Positions 26,351-38,841 of a stretch of 64,000 nt of DNA are shown in pieces. The notes below the pieces were generated by a model. It ran no database searches and was not told the DNA's origin. It saw only the letters and a program-made list of their open reading frames with translations. Each line of letters opens with the position of its first letter. Positions within the stretch are counted from its first letter, which is position 1. Source of the DNA: Warburgia ugandensis (taxonomy: Eukaryota > Streptophyta > Magnoliopsida > Canellales > Canellaceae); assembly GCA_035236585.1 (NCBI GenBank), contig CP141132.1, forward strand, positions 23,891,445 to 23,955,444, in the 5' to 3' direction. A program made the position numbers and the translations under genes.

Positions 26351-27505
26351 TTAGTTGCTCAGAAAAAACACTTAGAAAAATTAAGCTTGATGGGCATGAA
26401 GTACTATGATGCACTATACTAGAATAGATGGATCAAACCTCAGACTTGTCTTAGTGCTTACCAGTTAGAAACCAAATCAATCACTCCACTCACTTCTTAG
26501 TTAGCCATAGTTAATCTGAGTTGTCAAGTGTGTTGGTAGAGCTAGCAGTTTAAATACCAATGCAATTGATTAGCTCAGGTCTACTGGAGTGATAGTAATC
26601 CACCTCCTTCAAAGAGAGTCCTATGAGCTTGTGGGCTACTATAGGTCTCTTCTAATTAATTTTAAATTAATATATATAAGGCTAGGATGTATGTAAGTGA
26701 TGATTAACCTAGGTGGGCTAAGAGGTGGTGATGAAATCCACCCTTGACCTTGTAAGGGCTATTGCCCTTACTAATTAATTTTTTAATCCCATAGCAGTTC
26801 GATTAGTCATATATCACCTTAAAGCAATAGACATGTCCTAAAAACATAGGAAAAAGCAACAAACTAATGCAACTACCTATATGCTACTTAAAAAGGGTTA
26901 AGGCCTTGACAGACGAGGCACTATAACCTTGATAGCTTATCTCTATTGTTATAGCCGAGCTTAGGCTATCCCTTGTTAAGAGGGACATCTAATGCAAAGT
27001 CCTAATTAAAATCAATAATTAAATTATGAAATGCACATTATATGATATTAACTACCATCTACTAATGCAAAACTAATTTAATATGCAAACCCTAATTAGG
27101 AAATGTAAGTCGTTAAGATGGCTTATAGTGGGGTCCTAGATAAAATCTTCTCATACAAGGGGGAAACCATGTATAAACCACCTCCACTTCCATATTAAGA
27201 TGGTTCACCCTTGACTGGTATTATTACAACCCTTATTTAATGAATCACAATTTAAATAAATACAATGGTGTCCTCACTACATTTCACTCAAAAATAAAAA
27301 TAATGTAAGCTATCCTAATTTAATTCTAGTGCAAATCCTTCCCTAAATTCTTGCAAAAAAAATAAAAATATAATCATAAATATTAAGAATTTATAGAAAT
27401 TATAAAAAAGGCATGTGATCCCAAACTATGACTAGTGGTAAAATAATTCAACCTAGAATCCAACTAAAATTCTATTATAAGTCCTTGGTAATAGCCCCAA
27501 TAACT
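26351..27505 (-). other. A2 5' leader
   Basis: It shares gtgcttaccagttag (near 26,455), 'ggtctcttctaattaatttt' (near 26,653) and tgatgaaatccacccttga (near 26,730) with the A1 leader. The central hairpin segment of A1 is not recognisable here. No gene. Confidence 0.6.
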
Positions 27506-29761
27506 TGATATGTTTTAAATATAATCGCAAGCGCACGAGTCTATTGTAACATGCTACATGTAAGTATAAGCCAATCCCACAAGGACTCAAGTTATGAATT
27601 TATGGAATTTCAATTTAAATCTATGTTAAACTACCTTATCCTGGCTGATGAAAAATCAAATCAATTAAATTAAAACTAAAAAAATTTATAATAAAAAAAG
27701 ATAAATTTACACAAATTTGTAAAACTAGGGTTTTGGAATCCACCACACTAAATCACTTTTATTCAAAACTAAGCAATTTTAGATTTTACCCTAATCATAT
27801 TAATAAAATATCAATGAATTAAAAACATAGAATATATGATCATTAAAATCCCTAATTTTTAGATTTTCTAAATCCTAGGATTTTTCCTTATTTAGTATAT
27901 TTTTTAGAGCATAACTTATCTTTTTAAGGCACAAATTATCAAAGATTTTCTATAATAAATTAATTAATCTAGCATATTTTGTTTCTAAATTATAGGAGAT
28001 GCATGACATTTTCTATGAAAAGAACACTAAGCATACAAATTAGCTTACTAATCCAAAAATGATATTAAAGTACTTTTTTAATCTAAAATACCTAAACATG
28101 AAATTTAGTGTGATTTCATCCTAGACCTAAGAAGAAAATCTAGCCATACATATTTACTCTAAAACTTATACTAAAAATTAAGTCTAAAATATTTTAAGCA
28201 AAATTACAACTAACCAAAACTTAATGAAATAAAAACTACACTTTCATTAAAATGGAATTGACAGTGTTACAATAAATTGAACATAAGAAAGAAAAAGAAA
28301 GAAAAAAATAAATCAAAACTCCCCTCTAGATTGGAGTAGATATCACCTATGCCTCCGCGTGTCACTCAACAAAGATCATCATTGATTCTACTTCAAACCT
28401 TGCTACCACCTTCTTTCATCATCTACATAGTGCCTGATACTTGTTGAGTGAGTACATTGGACACCACCCAAGAGTTGTAAACCCTAGAGAACTAACTCAC
28501 CAACCAACCACCTCCATTTATTTCACGTTAAACAACTTTCAATGTGTTTCATGCATACCCAATATGTCAATTTTTTTTGTGACCTACCCTTCTCACCATT
28601 TATTTTTCTTCACGTATCACACCCACGATTTTTAAATTTTGTGCATCACCCACCAACTCTCACATTTGATTTCACTCATTATATCTTCTTTCCTATGAAT
28701 TCTTAGGCTGCTACTTGAACAAGACAACAAGTAGCTGCCTCCCTTTTACTATTTCCACTCCTCCACGTGAAATACTAATCTAAGAAGGATAGCTGACTGC
28801 TTGAAAAGACAACAAGTAGCTCTCTTCTTTCTTTTTTAATTAGGTGTAAAAAATAACTTACCTCCTTTGTGGCATCTCTCTCTAAGCAAGCATCTCTCCA
28901 AGCAAGCACCTCTCTTCCTTTGCAATGTATCTCTTCACCCTCTTTAAGAGAGCTGATTGAAAAGGCAAAGGCAAGCGCTCTCTTATTCCTCCTCTCTTAC
29001 ACTTTATTTGAATGCATACACCCAAGGAACTCTCTTATCTTAGATTTCAACGCATAAAGCTAGCTTCTTAGGATTTCAATGTTTTGCTTGCTTCAACATT
29101 CTATGATTACACTCACCACCTAAGCTTCTTCCCTATGGATATCAACATGAAGCACACGGGAATCAGTCTCTTTTTTTTTGGCTTCTCCTCCCCTTACTAT
29201 TTTATTTTATGTGAAAGCCATGATGAGATGGGATGGTTTCCATACCTCCCACTCTCTTTCCTTGCTTGGATCATGCACAAAGGATTACGTTTCCTCTCCT
29301 TTTATCACTTCTTTCCATTCTCCGCCAAGATACCAAGGAAACTCATTGTTGTATGGCTCCATTGTATACCATTTTAGCTTCTCTTAGAAGCTCCCCAAGG
29401 TGGTGTCTGCATGCATCCATGCATGAGAATTTGGCCAACTTATCTTTTGATATTAACACCCTCTTTAGTGCTGATAAAGTCGGTCATATGCATGAGGTTT
29501 CTGAATGCTCTGAATTTGATAAGGAGACCCTCATAGTATTCTAAACTTCTTGACTTTATGATTACTAGCATGTGGGTCCATGACTTTGCTCAAATGGCAT
29601 GATGTCTCTCTTTTAGGGTTTTAAGTTGCCAAAATTACAACTTTTCTCACTCTACCCTAATCCTGCAAAATATAAAATAGCCCTTAATTAGTGATAAGTT
29701 AGACAATACAAGGGTTAAAGATACCATTTCTAGGTTAAATGGAATAATTAAGTGTATATCA
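27506..29761 (-). repeat. A2 5' LTR
   Basis: Partner of 20,969-23,383. Reading frames in 28.4-29.6 kb are LTR sequence with no protein-like features and have degenerate counterparts in the other LTR. Confidence 0.85.
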
Positions 29762-30594
29762 TTGAGTCCTCCAAGACTCCAATGAGGTGGTGGGTCTCTT
29801 TCCTTTGAATGAGCTTGCCTAAAGTCTTGCTCATAGAAGGAAGCCAACTCAATAGCCATTGCCAAGGTTGTGGATCAAACACCTATGATTCTGCTCCTCT
29901 ATCCTACACTCAACCCATCAACAAACTTCTCTACCACCTTTGCATACAAAACAATGGTCATTTTGCCCCCAAACCCTTTTTTGAAGCTTGGTGAATTTGT
30001 TCTCATACTAAACAATGATCATTTCACCTTGCTCCAAACTCAAAAACTCGTCTCCTTGTATCTCTTCAAGTGTGCTCTAAAGTACTTACTGAACATTACA
30101 TTCTTAAAGCTCCTCCCAAATAATGCCCTCTGAGTTATGAAAAAAGTCCTCAACTTAAAATGAATATACATGGCTTTAAAGATCCACTCAACTTTAAAGG
30201 AGCACTTCTCGACCATCTTAGGTCCATCATCTCCTAAGAAAGTTGGTGTGATCTTCCTAAACTGCTCCTATAAGTTTCCCCTATCTTGAGAGGGTCTTCA
30301 CAAGCTACCCACTCCCAAGCCTGTAATGGGCTGGGTCTGACTCTATAGGAATTGGTCCATGCTCTACATCATTGTATAAATGCCCTCCTATCGTAATCCT
30401 CTGTCCTAAAGACTTGAAGGGAGTGTCATCTAGTCATAGAGTCGTCCACACACTCATCACAAAGTGGTTACTGTTTTTCATCCATAAGACACGTAGTGTG
30501 AATTTCGTTTTTTCTCACACAGAACCAATTGTTTTTGTTTTGTTAACTGTATATGACTTCACACTAAGCCATTGGTTGTGAGGGACTTAAAGTT
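29762..30594 (-). pseudogene. Chromovirus gag N-terminal part
   Basis: Minus-strand residues FLGDDGPKMVEKCSFKVEWI and FKAMYIHFKLRTFF (about 30,240-30,130) match the gag pattern F-x-G-x-x-x-P-x-x-x-E-x-W-L-x-x-x-E-x-I-x-x-A-M. AIELASFYEQDFRQAHSKE (29,820-29,770) follows in the expected place. The reading stops at the A2 insertion and picks up at the zinc knuckle near 20,870. Frameshifts are common. Confidence 0.68.
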
Positions 30595-30612
30595 GGGTTT
30601 TGATATCAAAGC
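30595..30612 (-). promoter_or_regulatory. Chromovirus primer-binding site
   Basis: In element sense GCTTTGATATCAAAACCC follows the LTR end directly. It is a decayed form of the initiator-tRNA-Met site TGGTATCAGAGC. Confidence 0.6.
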
Positions 30613-33017
30613 TGTGATGATCTAGGTTTTTAAATGACTTGATTTGAATTAATTTAAAATTCAAGATCTTGGTTTAAAATTATTTTTCAAAAACAAAACC
30701 AGCAAAAATTCTTTTCTTTTTCAAATTCATTTTCTGAAAACACAAAGTGGTATAACTATTATTTCATCTCAGAATGAAATACTTGACCCTAAAATAGAGT
30801 TAACCAAGTAAAACTTGCATTACCATAAAGCTCATCCCAAGAATTGTCATTCATAGCCATATTACATAAATAGTCATAGGATACAGTTTTGCATCAAAGT
30901 GCCCATATATCCATAGTCAACAAAATAAACAATAATGTAGAATCTCAAAAGAAAGTCCTAGTCTTATGTTCCCATGCTGGTCCATATGTGCCGAGCTATT
31001 CAACCTTTTGTTTCACTTTTTTCCTGGTCATGCTTATCTGTGGTGTGGGAGGCATGGGGGTGGGGGGTGAGTATAGGTATCTGTGGGAAGAATAAAAATT
31101 ATAAAAACCAAAACTACGGCATACATCAATATATATTGAAATCTCAGTGCTTTGCTTTCAAAACCCAACAAACATCTCATTAGTCCAATCTACAATATGC
31201 ATCCATCACACATGTTAACAAGCACACATCATGTCATCATCTCAATGCATAGAGTAATAATCAAGTTTTAAACTACTAGAATCGTATCTCCACTCAAGAA
31301 TTGGCAAATCCAATCCAAATCATCTCCAGAGCATATCAGCACACAATGTTTAATTAAAGCCAGATAAAATGCACAAAGTGATAATAAAGTGTTAAAATAC
31401 TAAAATCATGTCTTAACTCAAGAATAGGCAAATACATGTCAAATCAGCTCCGTGCATATCGTCTCACAAAGCAAGCAAATTAGTGCTAAATCAAGTGATG
31501 AGTACTTATTATCAACAAAAATAGGCTCATTTAGAACCAACTTCTGTGATTAGGAAAACATAAACAAATGGGACTCCACTATGCTCATTAACTAGCCAAT
31601 CCAAAACAAGTCAGGTGCTTATCTGATACCCAGGAAAGACTTCCACCTTATCCTCATGGGGACTATGGATACTTAGAGCTAGGGTAACCATGACTCTCGT
31701 ACCCAAAAAGTGGCCCTTTAATGGGCATGGATATCTAATGTAATATTGATTCGGAGTGGAGAGGCCAACCCACATCTTCTAACATAGAGCCCACCAAGTC
31801 CATCCTCATATGCTTATCTAAAACATGAAATCTCAAGATATTTCAATACCCTACTCTACATGAAAAGCAACCTAGAATTATCTCAATGTTCCCATCAAGA
31901 GATAAAAAACATGTGGGTAGTTGTACCTAAACAACATCCAAAATTGGATTGGAAATGCCATAGAAAGGGACAAGGTTGTAAATTTGAGAGTTCAAAATGA
32001 ACGAAGTACCTTGAAGAACAAAAATAAAGAGTTAGTTGATTTGATCTAAAAAATACATTCCATTTTGGTCAAGATAGTAAATAGATGTATTTGGTCATTT
32101 CTAGTTATAAACAGTGTTAATGAACAAAAATACCCTCGACACTTTGGTCAAATTGTACATAAAAAGATCTCGCAGTGTATCTCCCCCATACCATGACCTT
32201 ACATTGGTCAAATTATCAGCACAACCCAAAGGTCACACCATGCAAATCAAGATTATAAAAATAAAAAAAAACTAGAGATAAAATCAAACTCCATATAATA
32301 TATCCAAAATACAATCAACTAGAACACGCATTAAAAATGCAAGTTAAACATCAAACTACATTATGTATCAAACCTAGATATGCAATCAAAACTCATATAA
32401 TGCATCACATCTAGATATAAACTACAACTCACTTAGCACATTACATCCAGATATATATCACAATTAGCATAGTGCATCACTTACATATATCAATCACTAT
32501 GTCGACCTAGGCTTTTATTACACTTTTACAACAAAAAATTTTTACAAATATAGGGCCCCGAGTTTGGAAAACTATTTAGAAATCAAACAGAGAAAAACAT
32601 TTTTTATGAGAAGACCTTTAAAAGTCTCGAATGTCGTTTTTCTATTAAAAAAATAAGGTTTTTAGAGAAATAAGCGCTACATTTCTACCAAAAATCTAGT
32701 AAAGTCTTCTCTATTTTTCGGACTTACGCCTTTTAAGCATACGATGCAATGTCTCTAACAAACATAGTTTAAACCCAATAAATAATAAAGGAGACTCTGT
32801 CTCCATCCATTCACATGCATATATAATTTAAATGTGTATATAGTTTTTAAAATCAAGTTTTTAAATAAACAAAAAGAATAGTTCACGACCAAGATCAATA
32901 CGGTCACAACCTCACAACCATAATTTCAATTTATATGTCCACGTGTCCATAAAGCAAAAGTTATAATAATCAAGGTATTATATTAGTTCACAAAATTATC
33001 AACTACACTGTAAGGAG

Positions 33018-33362
33018 GAGGGTCTTGCGTCAGGTGCCAGCCGGCAAGGGGGAAGTTGAAGATGATTCTATTATTTCTTTCTTACAAATGAATATGCATT
33101 TATATATTAGTTTGTGAGGAAGAAATGAAAATCATCTCCAGCTTCTTAAAAGATGGCAACCCTTCTGTCAGGTAGCTAGCTGACAAGGGAGAAGTTGAAG
33201 ATGATTCTATTATTTCTTTCTTACAAATAAATATGCATTTGTATATTAGTTTGTGAGAAAGAAATGAAAATCATTTTCAGCTTCTTAAAATATGACCACC
33301 CTTGCGTCAGGTAGCCAGCCGGCAAGGGTGAAGCTGAAAATCATCTTCAGCTTTTTAAAAAC
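33018..33362 (+). repeat. Tandem 5' monomers of the LINE (period about 138 bp)
   Basis: Units start at cttgcgtcagg (33,024), cttctgtcagg (about 33,162) and cttgcgtcagg (33,301). Each starts with a small palindrome (cccttgc ... gcaaggg). The first two then carry a long foldback: gaagttgaagatgatt with aatcatctccagcttc, and atttctttcttacaaa with tttgtgagaaagaaat. The third unit is shortened to the outer arms. Tandem promoter monomers are known from mouse L1; a promoter role here is inference. Confidence 0.75.
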
Positions 33363-33382
33363 TATGGCAACCCCAACATGAC

Positions 33383-33649
33383 ATGAATCGAAAACTGAAA
33401 TTCGCTCAAGCTAGGACGTTCCCCATAAGCGACGCACTGCATCGGATCCCAAATGCTGTGAAAAATAGGCAAGGGTTGCTAGGGCGTTCTCCTAGAAGCG
33501 AAGCACTACATCGGATCCCGAGTGTAGTAAAAAATGGGCAAGGGCTGCTAGAGCGTCCCTCGAAGCGGCAGCACGCATCAGAACCCAGGTGCAATGAAAA
33601 GTGGACATGGGTTCATACCATGGAGGTTGAGAAAGGCGACAGTAAATAG
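33383..33649 (+). pseudogene. LINE N-terminal repeat segment
   Basis: An 88-codon frame with an internal repeat of about 22 residues: SDALHRIPNAVKNRQGLLGR, SEALHRIPSVVKNGQGLLER, and a decayed third (HASEPRCNEKW). The DNA repeat is about 70 bp. It leads in another frame into the endonuclease. No known domain was recognised. It may be part of the 5' leader rather than protein. Confidence 0.4.
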
Positions 33650-34592
33650 GGTATCTCCAAAACATAAGATTCGCATCACTACATGGAATATATGGACACT
33701 GACAGGTAAGAGTTTGGAGCTAGTACACACGATGAAACGAGTCAACATCGCTTGTATCCAAGAAATGAAGTGGAAAGAGGCTAAAGCTAGAGAAATAGAT
33801 GGTTATAAATTATGGTACGTAGGAAAAGAAAATAATAGAAATGGCGTACGAATAATAGTGGATAAGGAATTAAAGGATAAAGTTGTGGACGTTAAAAGAA
33901 TCAATGATAGAATTATAATAATAAAAATGATTCTAGGAGAGCAGATTATAAATATTATAAGTGCATATGCACCATAAGTAGGGTTACAAGATATAATTAA
34001 AAGACAATTTTTGGAAGATATGGAGGGAGTCCTGCAAGAAATTCCCAACACTGAGGGGATATTTATAGGAGCAGACTTAAATGGCCATGTAGGAAAAGAT
34101 AAGGAAGGATATGATAGAATACAAGGAAGGTATGGTATAGGTGAACGAAACGAGATGGGGGAGAATATCCTCGATTTTGCTTTGTCATATAACCTATCCA
34201 TAGCAAATACACTCTTTAAGCAGAGGGATGAACACTTAATAACCTTTAAAAGTGGACTTCATAAAAGTCAAATAGACTTTTTTCTACTTAGGAATAATGA
34301 ACAATATATATGTAAGGATTGTAAGGTGATACCCGGTGAGAGTTTAACCTCACAACATAGGTTAATGGTTATGGATATTCATATTAAAAGATGGAGTAAA
34401 ATAACTGAACTTAATACACATCCAAAAACTAAGTGGTGGAACTTAAAAGGAGAGAAAATAACCTCATTCAAAAATAAGTTGATGATAGAAGGAAATTGGA
34501 ACTATGAAACAGAAGTAAATACCATGTGGACTAATATGGCTGAGTCCATTAAGAAAGTGACAAAAGATGTCTTAGGAGTATCTAAAGGTTAA
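33650..34592 (+). pseudogene. LINE apurinic-type endonuclease domain
   Basis: Residues ITTWNIWTLTGK (33,675), IACIQEMKWKE (33,750), GYKLWYVGKENNRNGVRII (33,805), IISAYAP (33,957) then FIGADLNGHVG (34,052), GENILDFALSYNLSIANT (34,160), HKSQIDFFLLRNN (34,260) and TSQHRLMVMDI (34,350) are the ordered motifs of APE-type LINE endonucleases, which nick the target DNA. An in-frame TAA after YAP replaces a CAA codon, so the chain is broken. Confidence 0.85.
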
Positions 34593-36472
34593 AAGCTATT
34601 AACAAAGGAAACATGATGGTGGAATAAAACAGTGCAAAAAGCTATTAAAGAAAAACGAATGCATTTTAAAGTATGGCAGAAGATTAGAAATAATGAAAAC
34701 TATGAACAATATAAGAATGCTAAAAACGTTGCTAAGAGAATAGTAAGTGAGGCTAAACTTAAAGCATATGATGAGCTCTATAATAGACTAGGAACAAGAG
34801 AAGGTGAGAAAGATGTGTTTAAACTTACAAAAGTAAGAAAACAGAAGGGTAAGGACTTAAAGCATGTTAGGTGCATTAGAAGCGATGATCAAAGGGTATT
34901 AGTCAAAGATGATGAGATCAAACAAAGGTGGAAAATATACTTTCAAAAATTGTTAAATGACAATGGCCCTGAGAATATAGGGATTGAAAATACTATAAAT
35001 CTAAATAACACTGAATATTATAGATATGAACGTAGGATTAGAATGCTTGAAGTAAAAGAGGCCTTGAGAAAGATGAAATTAGGAAAGGCCATGGGGCCTG
35101 ATGGTATACCAATAGAGGTTTGGAAGCATATAGGAGATATTGGGATAGTTTGGTTAACCAAGTTGTTTAACAAGATTATAAAATCAAAGAAAATGCCTAA
35201 TTAGTAGAGGAAAAGCTCTATTGTACCAATCTATAAGAATAAAGGAGACACTCAGAGCTGCACTAATTATTGAGGGATCAAACTTATGAGCCACACCATA
35301 AAACTTTTTGAAAGACTGATTGAGAAGAGGCTACGACATGAAACAAGTGTATCGGAGAATCAGTTTGGTTTCATGCCTGGGAGGTCTACCATGGAAGCTA
35401 GTTTCTTACTAAGACAATTAGTAGAGAAATATAGGGAGAGGAGAAAAGACCTACACATGGTCTTTATTGACTTAGAGAAAGCTTATGATAGAGTCCCTAG
35501 AGAGTTAATATGAAGAGTGTTGGGTGTTAAAGGGGTTTCTCAGGGTATATAGGCATAATTAAAGATATGTATGAGGGAGCAGTAACAAATGTTAAGACCA
35601 CTAGTGGCGTGACTGGTGATTTTCCTGTCATTGTCAGATTGCACCAAGGATCGGCATTGAGTCCATACCTTTTCACATTAGTTATGGATGAGTTAACAAA
35701 ACATATGCATGAGGCGATTCCCTGGTGCATGCTATTTGCAGACGATATAGTCCTACTTGATGAGACGATGGAGGGTGTAAACATCAAGCTAGAGTTATGG
35801 ATAGAAGCATTAGAATCTGAAAGATTTAAAATTAGCCGAACTAAGATAGAATATATGGAATGTAATTTTAGCAAGGAGAGTAGGAGTGGAACACCAATCA
35901 AGATTGATAACCAAGAGGTTCCCATGAGAGACCACTTCCGATACTTAGGATCATTGATCCATGAGAGTGAAGAGATTGAGAGAGAGGTTACCCAGAGAAT
36001 CCAAGCGGGTTGGAACAAATGGAGATGTGCATCGGGTGTTTTATGTGATCGGCGGGTGCCACTCAAACTAAAGGAAAAATTCTATAGGATGGCTATAAAG
36101 CCGGTCATGCTCTATGGATCAGAGTGTTTGGCAGTTAAGGAACGTTATACTCATAGGATGAGTGTCACAGAAATGAGGACGTTGAGATGCATGAGTGGTA
36201 AGACAAAAAAGGATGGAATTAGAAATGAAAATATTAGAGGAAATTTAGGGATACCACCAATAGGTAACAAGATGAGGGAGATTAGACTTAGATGGTTTGG
36301 ACATGTTCAAAGGAGACCAACAACGGCACCAATTAGAAAGAGTGAGGCAATACAAGTTGAAGGTTCTAAAAGGGCAAGGGGAAGGCCCAAAAGAACGTGG
36401 ATAGAAGTGGTGAAGAAAATTTTAAAAACTTTAGGACTAAATGAAACCATGATATTTAATAGAGTGAAATAG
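34593..36472 (+). pseudogene. LINE reverse transcriptase and C-terminal domain
   Basis: KAMGPDGIPIEVWKHIG (35,085) is the start of the RT domain, followed by [70 protein letters not shown] (35,640) and [13 protein letters not shown] (35,725), the catalytic box with two aspartates. [44 protein letters not shown] and RGRPKRTWIEVV close the protein. At least five stops interrupt it; several correspond to CGA to TGA or TGG to TAG/TGA changes. Inactive. Confidence 0.88.
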
Positions 36473-36516
36473 AGGAATAAGATTCATGTGGCCGACCCCT
36501 AATTGGGATAAGGTCT

Positions 36517-36522
<6 letters not shown>

Positions 36523-36550
<28 letters not shown>
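36523..36550 (+). repeat. (GAT)n tail of the LINE
   Basis: About nine GAT units after ggataaggtctt mark the 3' end of the RTE element. Confidence 0.9.
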
Positions 36551-38772
36551 AAAATTTGCTTTTAACACTCTTTTCAAGTTTGCATTTACATCATAATTGG
36601 GGATCTCATATCTGAGTGTTAATCTCCATTTGTACACTTAGATTATTCATCTAAAGATAATCTAACAATTCATATTACCCAAAATCATGGAGCAGTTAGA
36701 TTCATGATTTATCATGGATCAACGATCAGAATTTCATGTTACTAACCATTCGGGCTACTAATTTTAATTATTTATCTAAGGATCATTCCTATTTTTCATC
36801 ACCATGCTAAAACCTTAGATCTTAGCCATTGATTCACTAATCAATAGTTTTGATTATCAATTTACATTTTGATCTTACCAATCCACGTAAGTATAGATTA
36901 TTGTCTATGCAAATCAGTCCTTTTCAAGATCTATTCTATGTGTTTATTACTATCCAGGGCTAGTCACCAAATCATTTCATCATCTAATGGTCGAATCTTC
37001 TAAAGTTACATAAATTATCGTAATATTCTTTAAATAGAAAATCTAATCAAAATTTGATGATCAAATTCTATTTGATTCCATGTAAACGATGCCAGACAAT
37101 AAATTTTCTATGTACAATTGCAATATAACCATTAACTTCCTATTAGTTGTTCATATCTACTAGATTAATGTTCTAATCTGAACTTTTCTTTTATTTCAAA
37201 TAATTCAAGGTTTAAAGAATGCAATGGCAATTTCTAATCATCAATCAAACATTGCCTTGTTAGAATTCCAATTGTAACTCATCAAATGGTCAAGATCGTC
37301 CAATCTATTTTCTGCTCCAAATCAGATTCCTCGTTCGATCCAATTTAACTTAAGCCTAATTTAGTAATTTCTAACATTTGATCAAGGTCCTCCTATAATT
37401 TACTTACTGATCTAGAATATTAATTTTGATCAATATGAATCTTAAAGATTGGATAATTGATCTAAGTGCTGGCAATTGATCAGAGCTCTGATCATCCTTG
37501 GATCATTAAAATTTCTAGTATTGTAATCTCTTATTTAGAAATCCAACACAATTCAGGGTTTGGATCATTACTGTTAGAGCTGCAAATGGAGGATGGGAAC
37601 TCAGGCAAGATTGTCAACGTACCCATCAATCTCTGTCGGTTATGCAGGGATGAGTTTGACAGTTTGATTGAGTTTTAATAGTGGATTAGGTTTGACATTG
37701 CCAGAAACCCTAGATCTACTAACATTCACCAAATTTGAAGAGGAAATGGAGGAAATCAGGTGAGAACTTACCTCTGGAGGAAATCAGTGAGAACTTACCT
37801 CTGTGGGTGTTTCCAGACCCCAATCATCGCAGGAGAAAGAGTTATGCATCAATTTTTTGACAACAATCCACACACGCACCATCCCTCTTCCGTCCTGCAT
37901 CATGCTTCCTCCAATCATGGTGGAACAGAAGGGCTTTTGATTGTGTCCCTGAGCTAAGGAAAGTGAACGAACTGGATCAACAATTTGTGCTGCTATATAG
38001 CCAGCGAGCTCTGTATTTTCAGTGACCCAAAAACCCTCAAATCATTCTCTCTCCAACGTTGTCTAGTTTTTCAGCGTGCGGCTTCCTTTCCTTCTCTCTT
38101 TTCTTCCATTTCCTTCCTCTCCTTCTCCCTCTTTTTCTTCTTCTTCTTCTTCCTCCTCCTCTTTCTCTCCCATGGGTTTTCCTCCGTGTGTGTGCCGGGT
38201 TCTGGAATAGATCTATGGTCTATTTCGTTCTCACTTAAGTGGGAGGGGTGCCAATATCAATTCAGCCCCCTCCTTGAGTACATTTTTTTCCTTTTTTTTT
38301 CTTTTTTTACTAAAATATCCTACGTATTCATAAATCCATAACTTCTCCATCTGATCTTCGATTTTAATGTTCCTTATGCCATTGGATTCATTTTCTCGAG
38401 TACAATCCAAATTTTAAGGTGTAGAAGTTCGATTAGGTGTCTTTTAAAAGGTCAATTTTTTAGAACTTAAGATACAAAAATTTAAATTTATGTTTTATCA
38501 AAATAAATTTGATAATCATTTGAAATGAAATTTAAAAATCAGGGTTATTACAATCACAACCCACATAGCACATCACATCCATATATAAATCACAACCCAC
38601 ATAACACATTACATTCAGATATAAATCCAATCAATTGAGGACTTGTTCATTTGGGAACTAGCTACCTCTGGTTTGATAGTTCAAATCTTCCAATATTAGT
38701 GACTGATCAATCAGGACATTGATCAACAGTCAAGAATCATTGATCTAAGCTCCTAAGACTAATTGATCATTG

Positions 38773-38776
<4 letters not shown>

Positions 38777-38839
<63 letters not shown>
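38777..38839. repeat. (GA)n microsatellite in the chromovirus LTR
   Basis: About 31 GA dinucleotides within the right part of the split LTR. Confidence 0.95.

Positions 38840-38841
<2 letters not shown>

Larger units (their letters stand above)
20969..29761 (-). mobile_element. Athila-like retrotransposon 'A2', gag-pro only, older than A1
   Basis: The LTRs are at 20,969-23,383 and 27,506-29,761. In element sense they start TGATATACAC and end in TATATTTAAAACA followed by four to five more bases. The flanking duplication is imperfect: CTGAG at 20,964-20,968, TTGAG at 29,762-29,766. The internal part (23,384-27,505) carries gag and protease remnants closely related to A1, a conserved leader segment and the same 3' stem-loop, and again no RT or integrase. 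Its primer-site region (agttattggggctattacc in element sense) looks like the A1 version after G to A and C to T decay. It lies inside the gag of the base chromovirus. Confidence 0.83.
33005..36550 (+). mobile_element. RTE-type LINE, nearly full length
   Basis: A 5' tandem-repeat region, an endonuclease, a reverse transcriptase and a C-terminal domain lie in one direction, ending in a (GAT)n tail (36,523-36,550) instead of poly(A). A short-repeat 3' tail and a single compact ORF are marks of the RTE clade. Fragments of the same family lie at 57,444-58,439 and 61,761-61,916 with the same 3' phrase (ataaggtcttgatgatgatg). The left boundary is approximate and no target duplication was found. Confidence 0.82.
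32498..38552 (-). mobile_element. Solo LTR inserted in the chromovirus LTR, itself split by a LINE
   Basis: It is flanked by a perfect 5-bp duplication ATCAC (32,493-32,497 and 38,553-38,557). In element sense it starts TGTAATAACCCTGA and ends GGTCGACATA, a mutated form of GGTCGTCACA-type ends. Without the LINE it is about 2.5 kb, the same length as the LTR that it entered. The part right of the LINE (36,551-38,552) is AT-rich with a CT-rich run near 38,090-38,170 and no gene. Confidence 0.72.
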
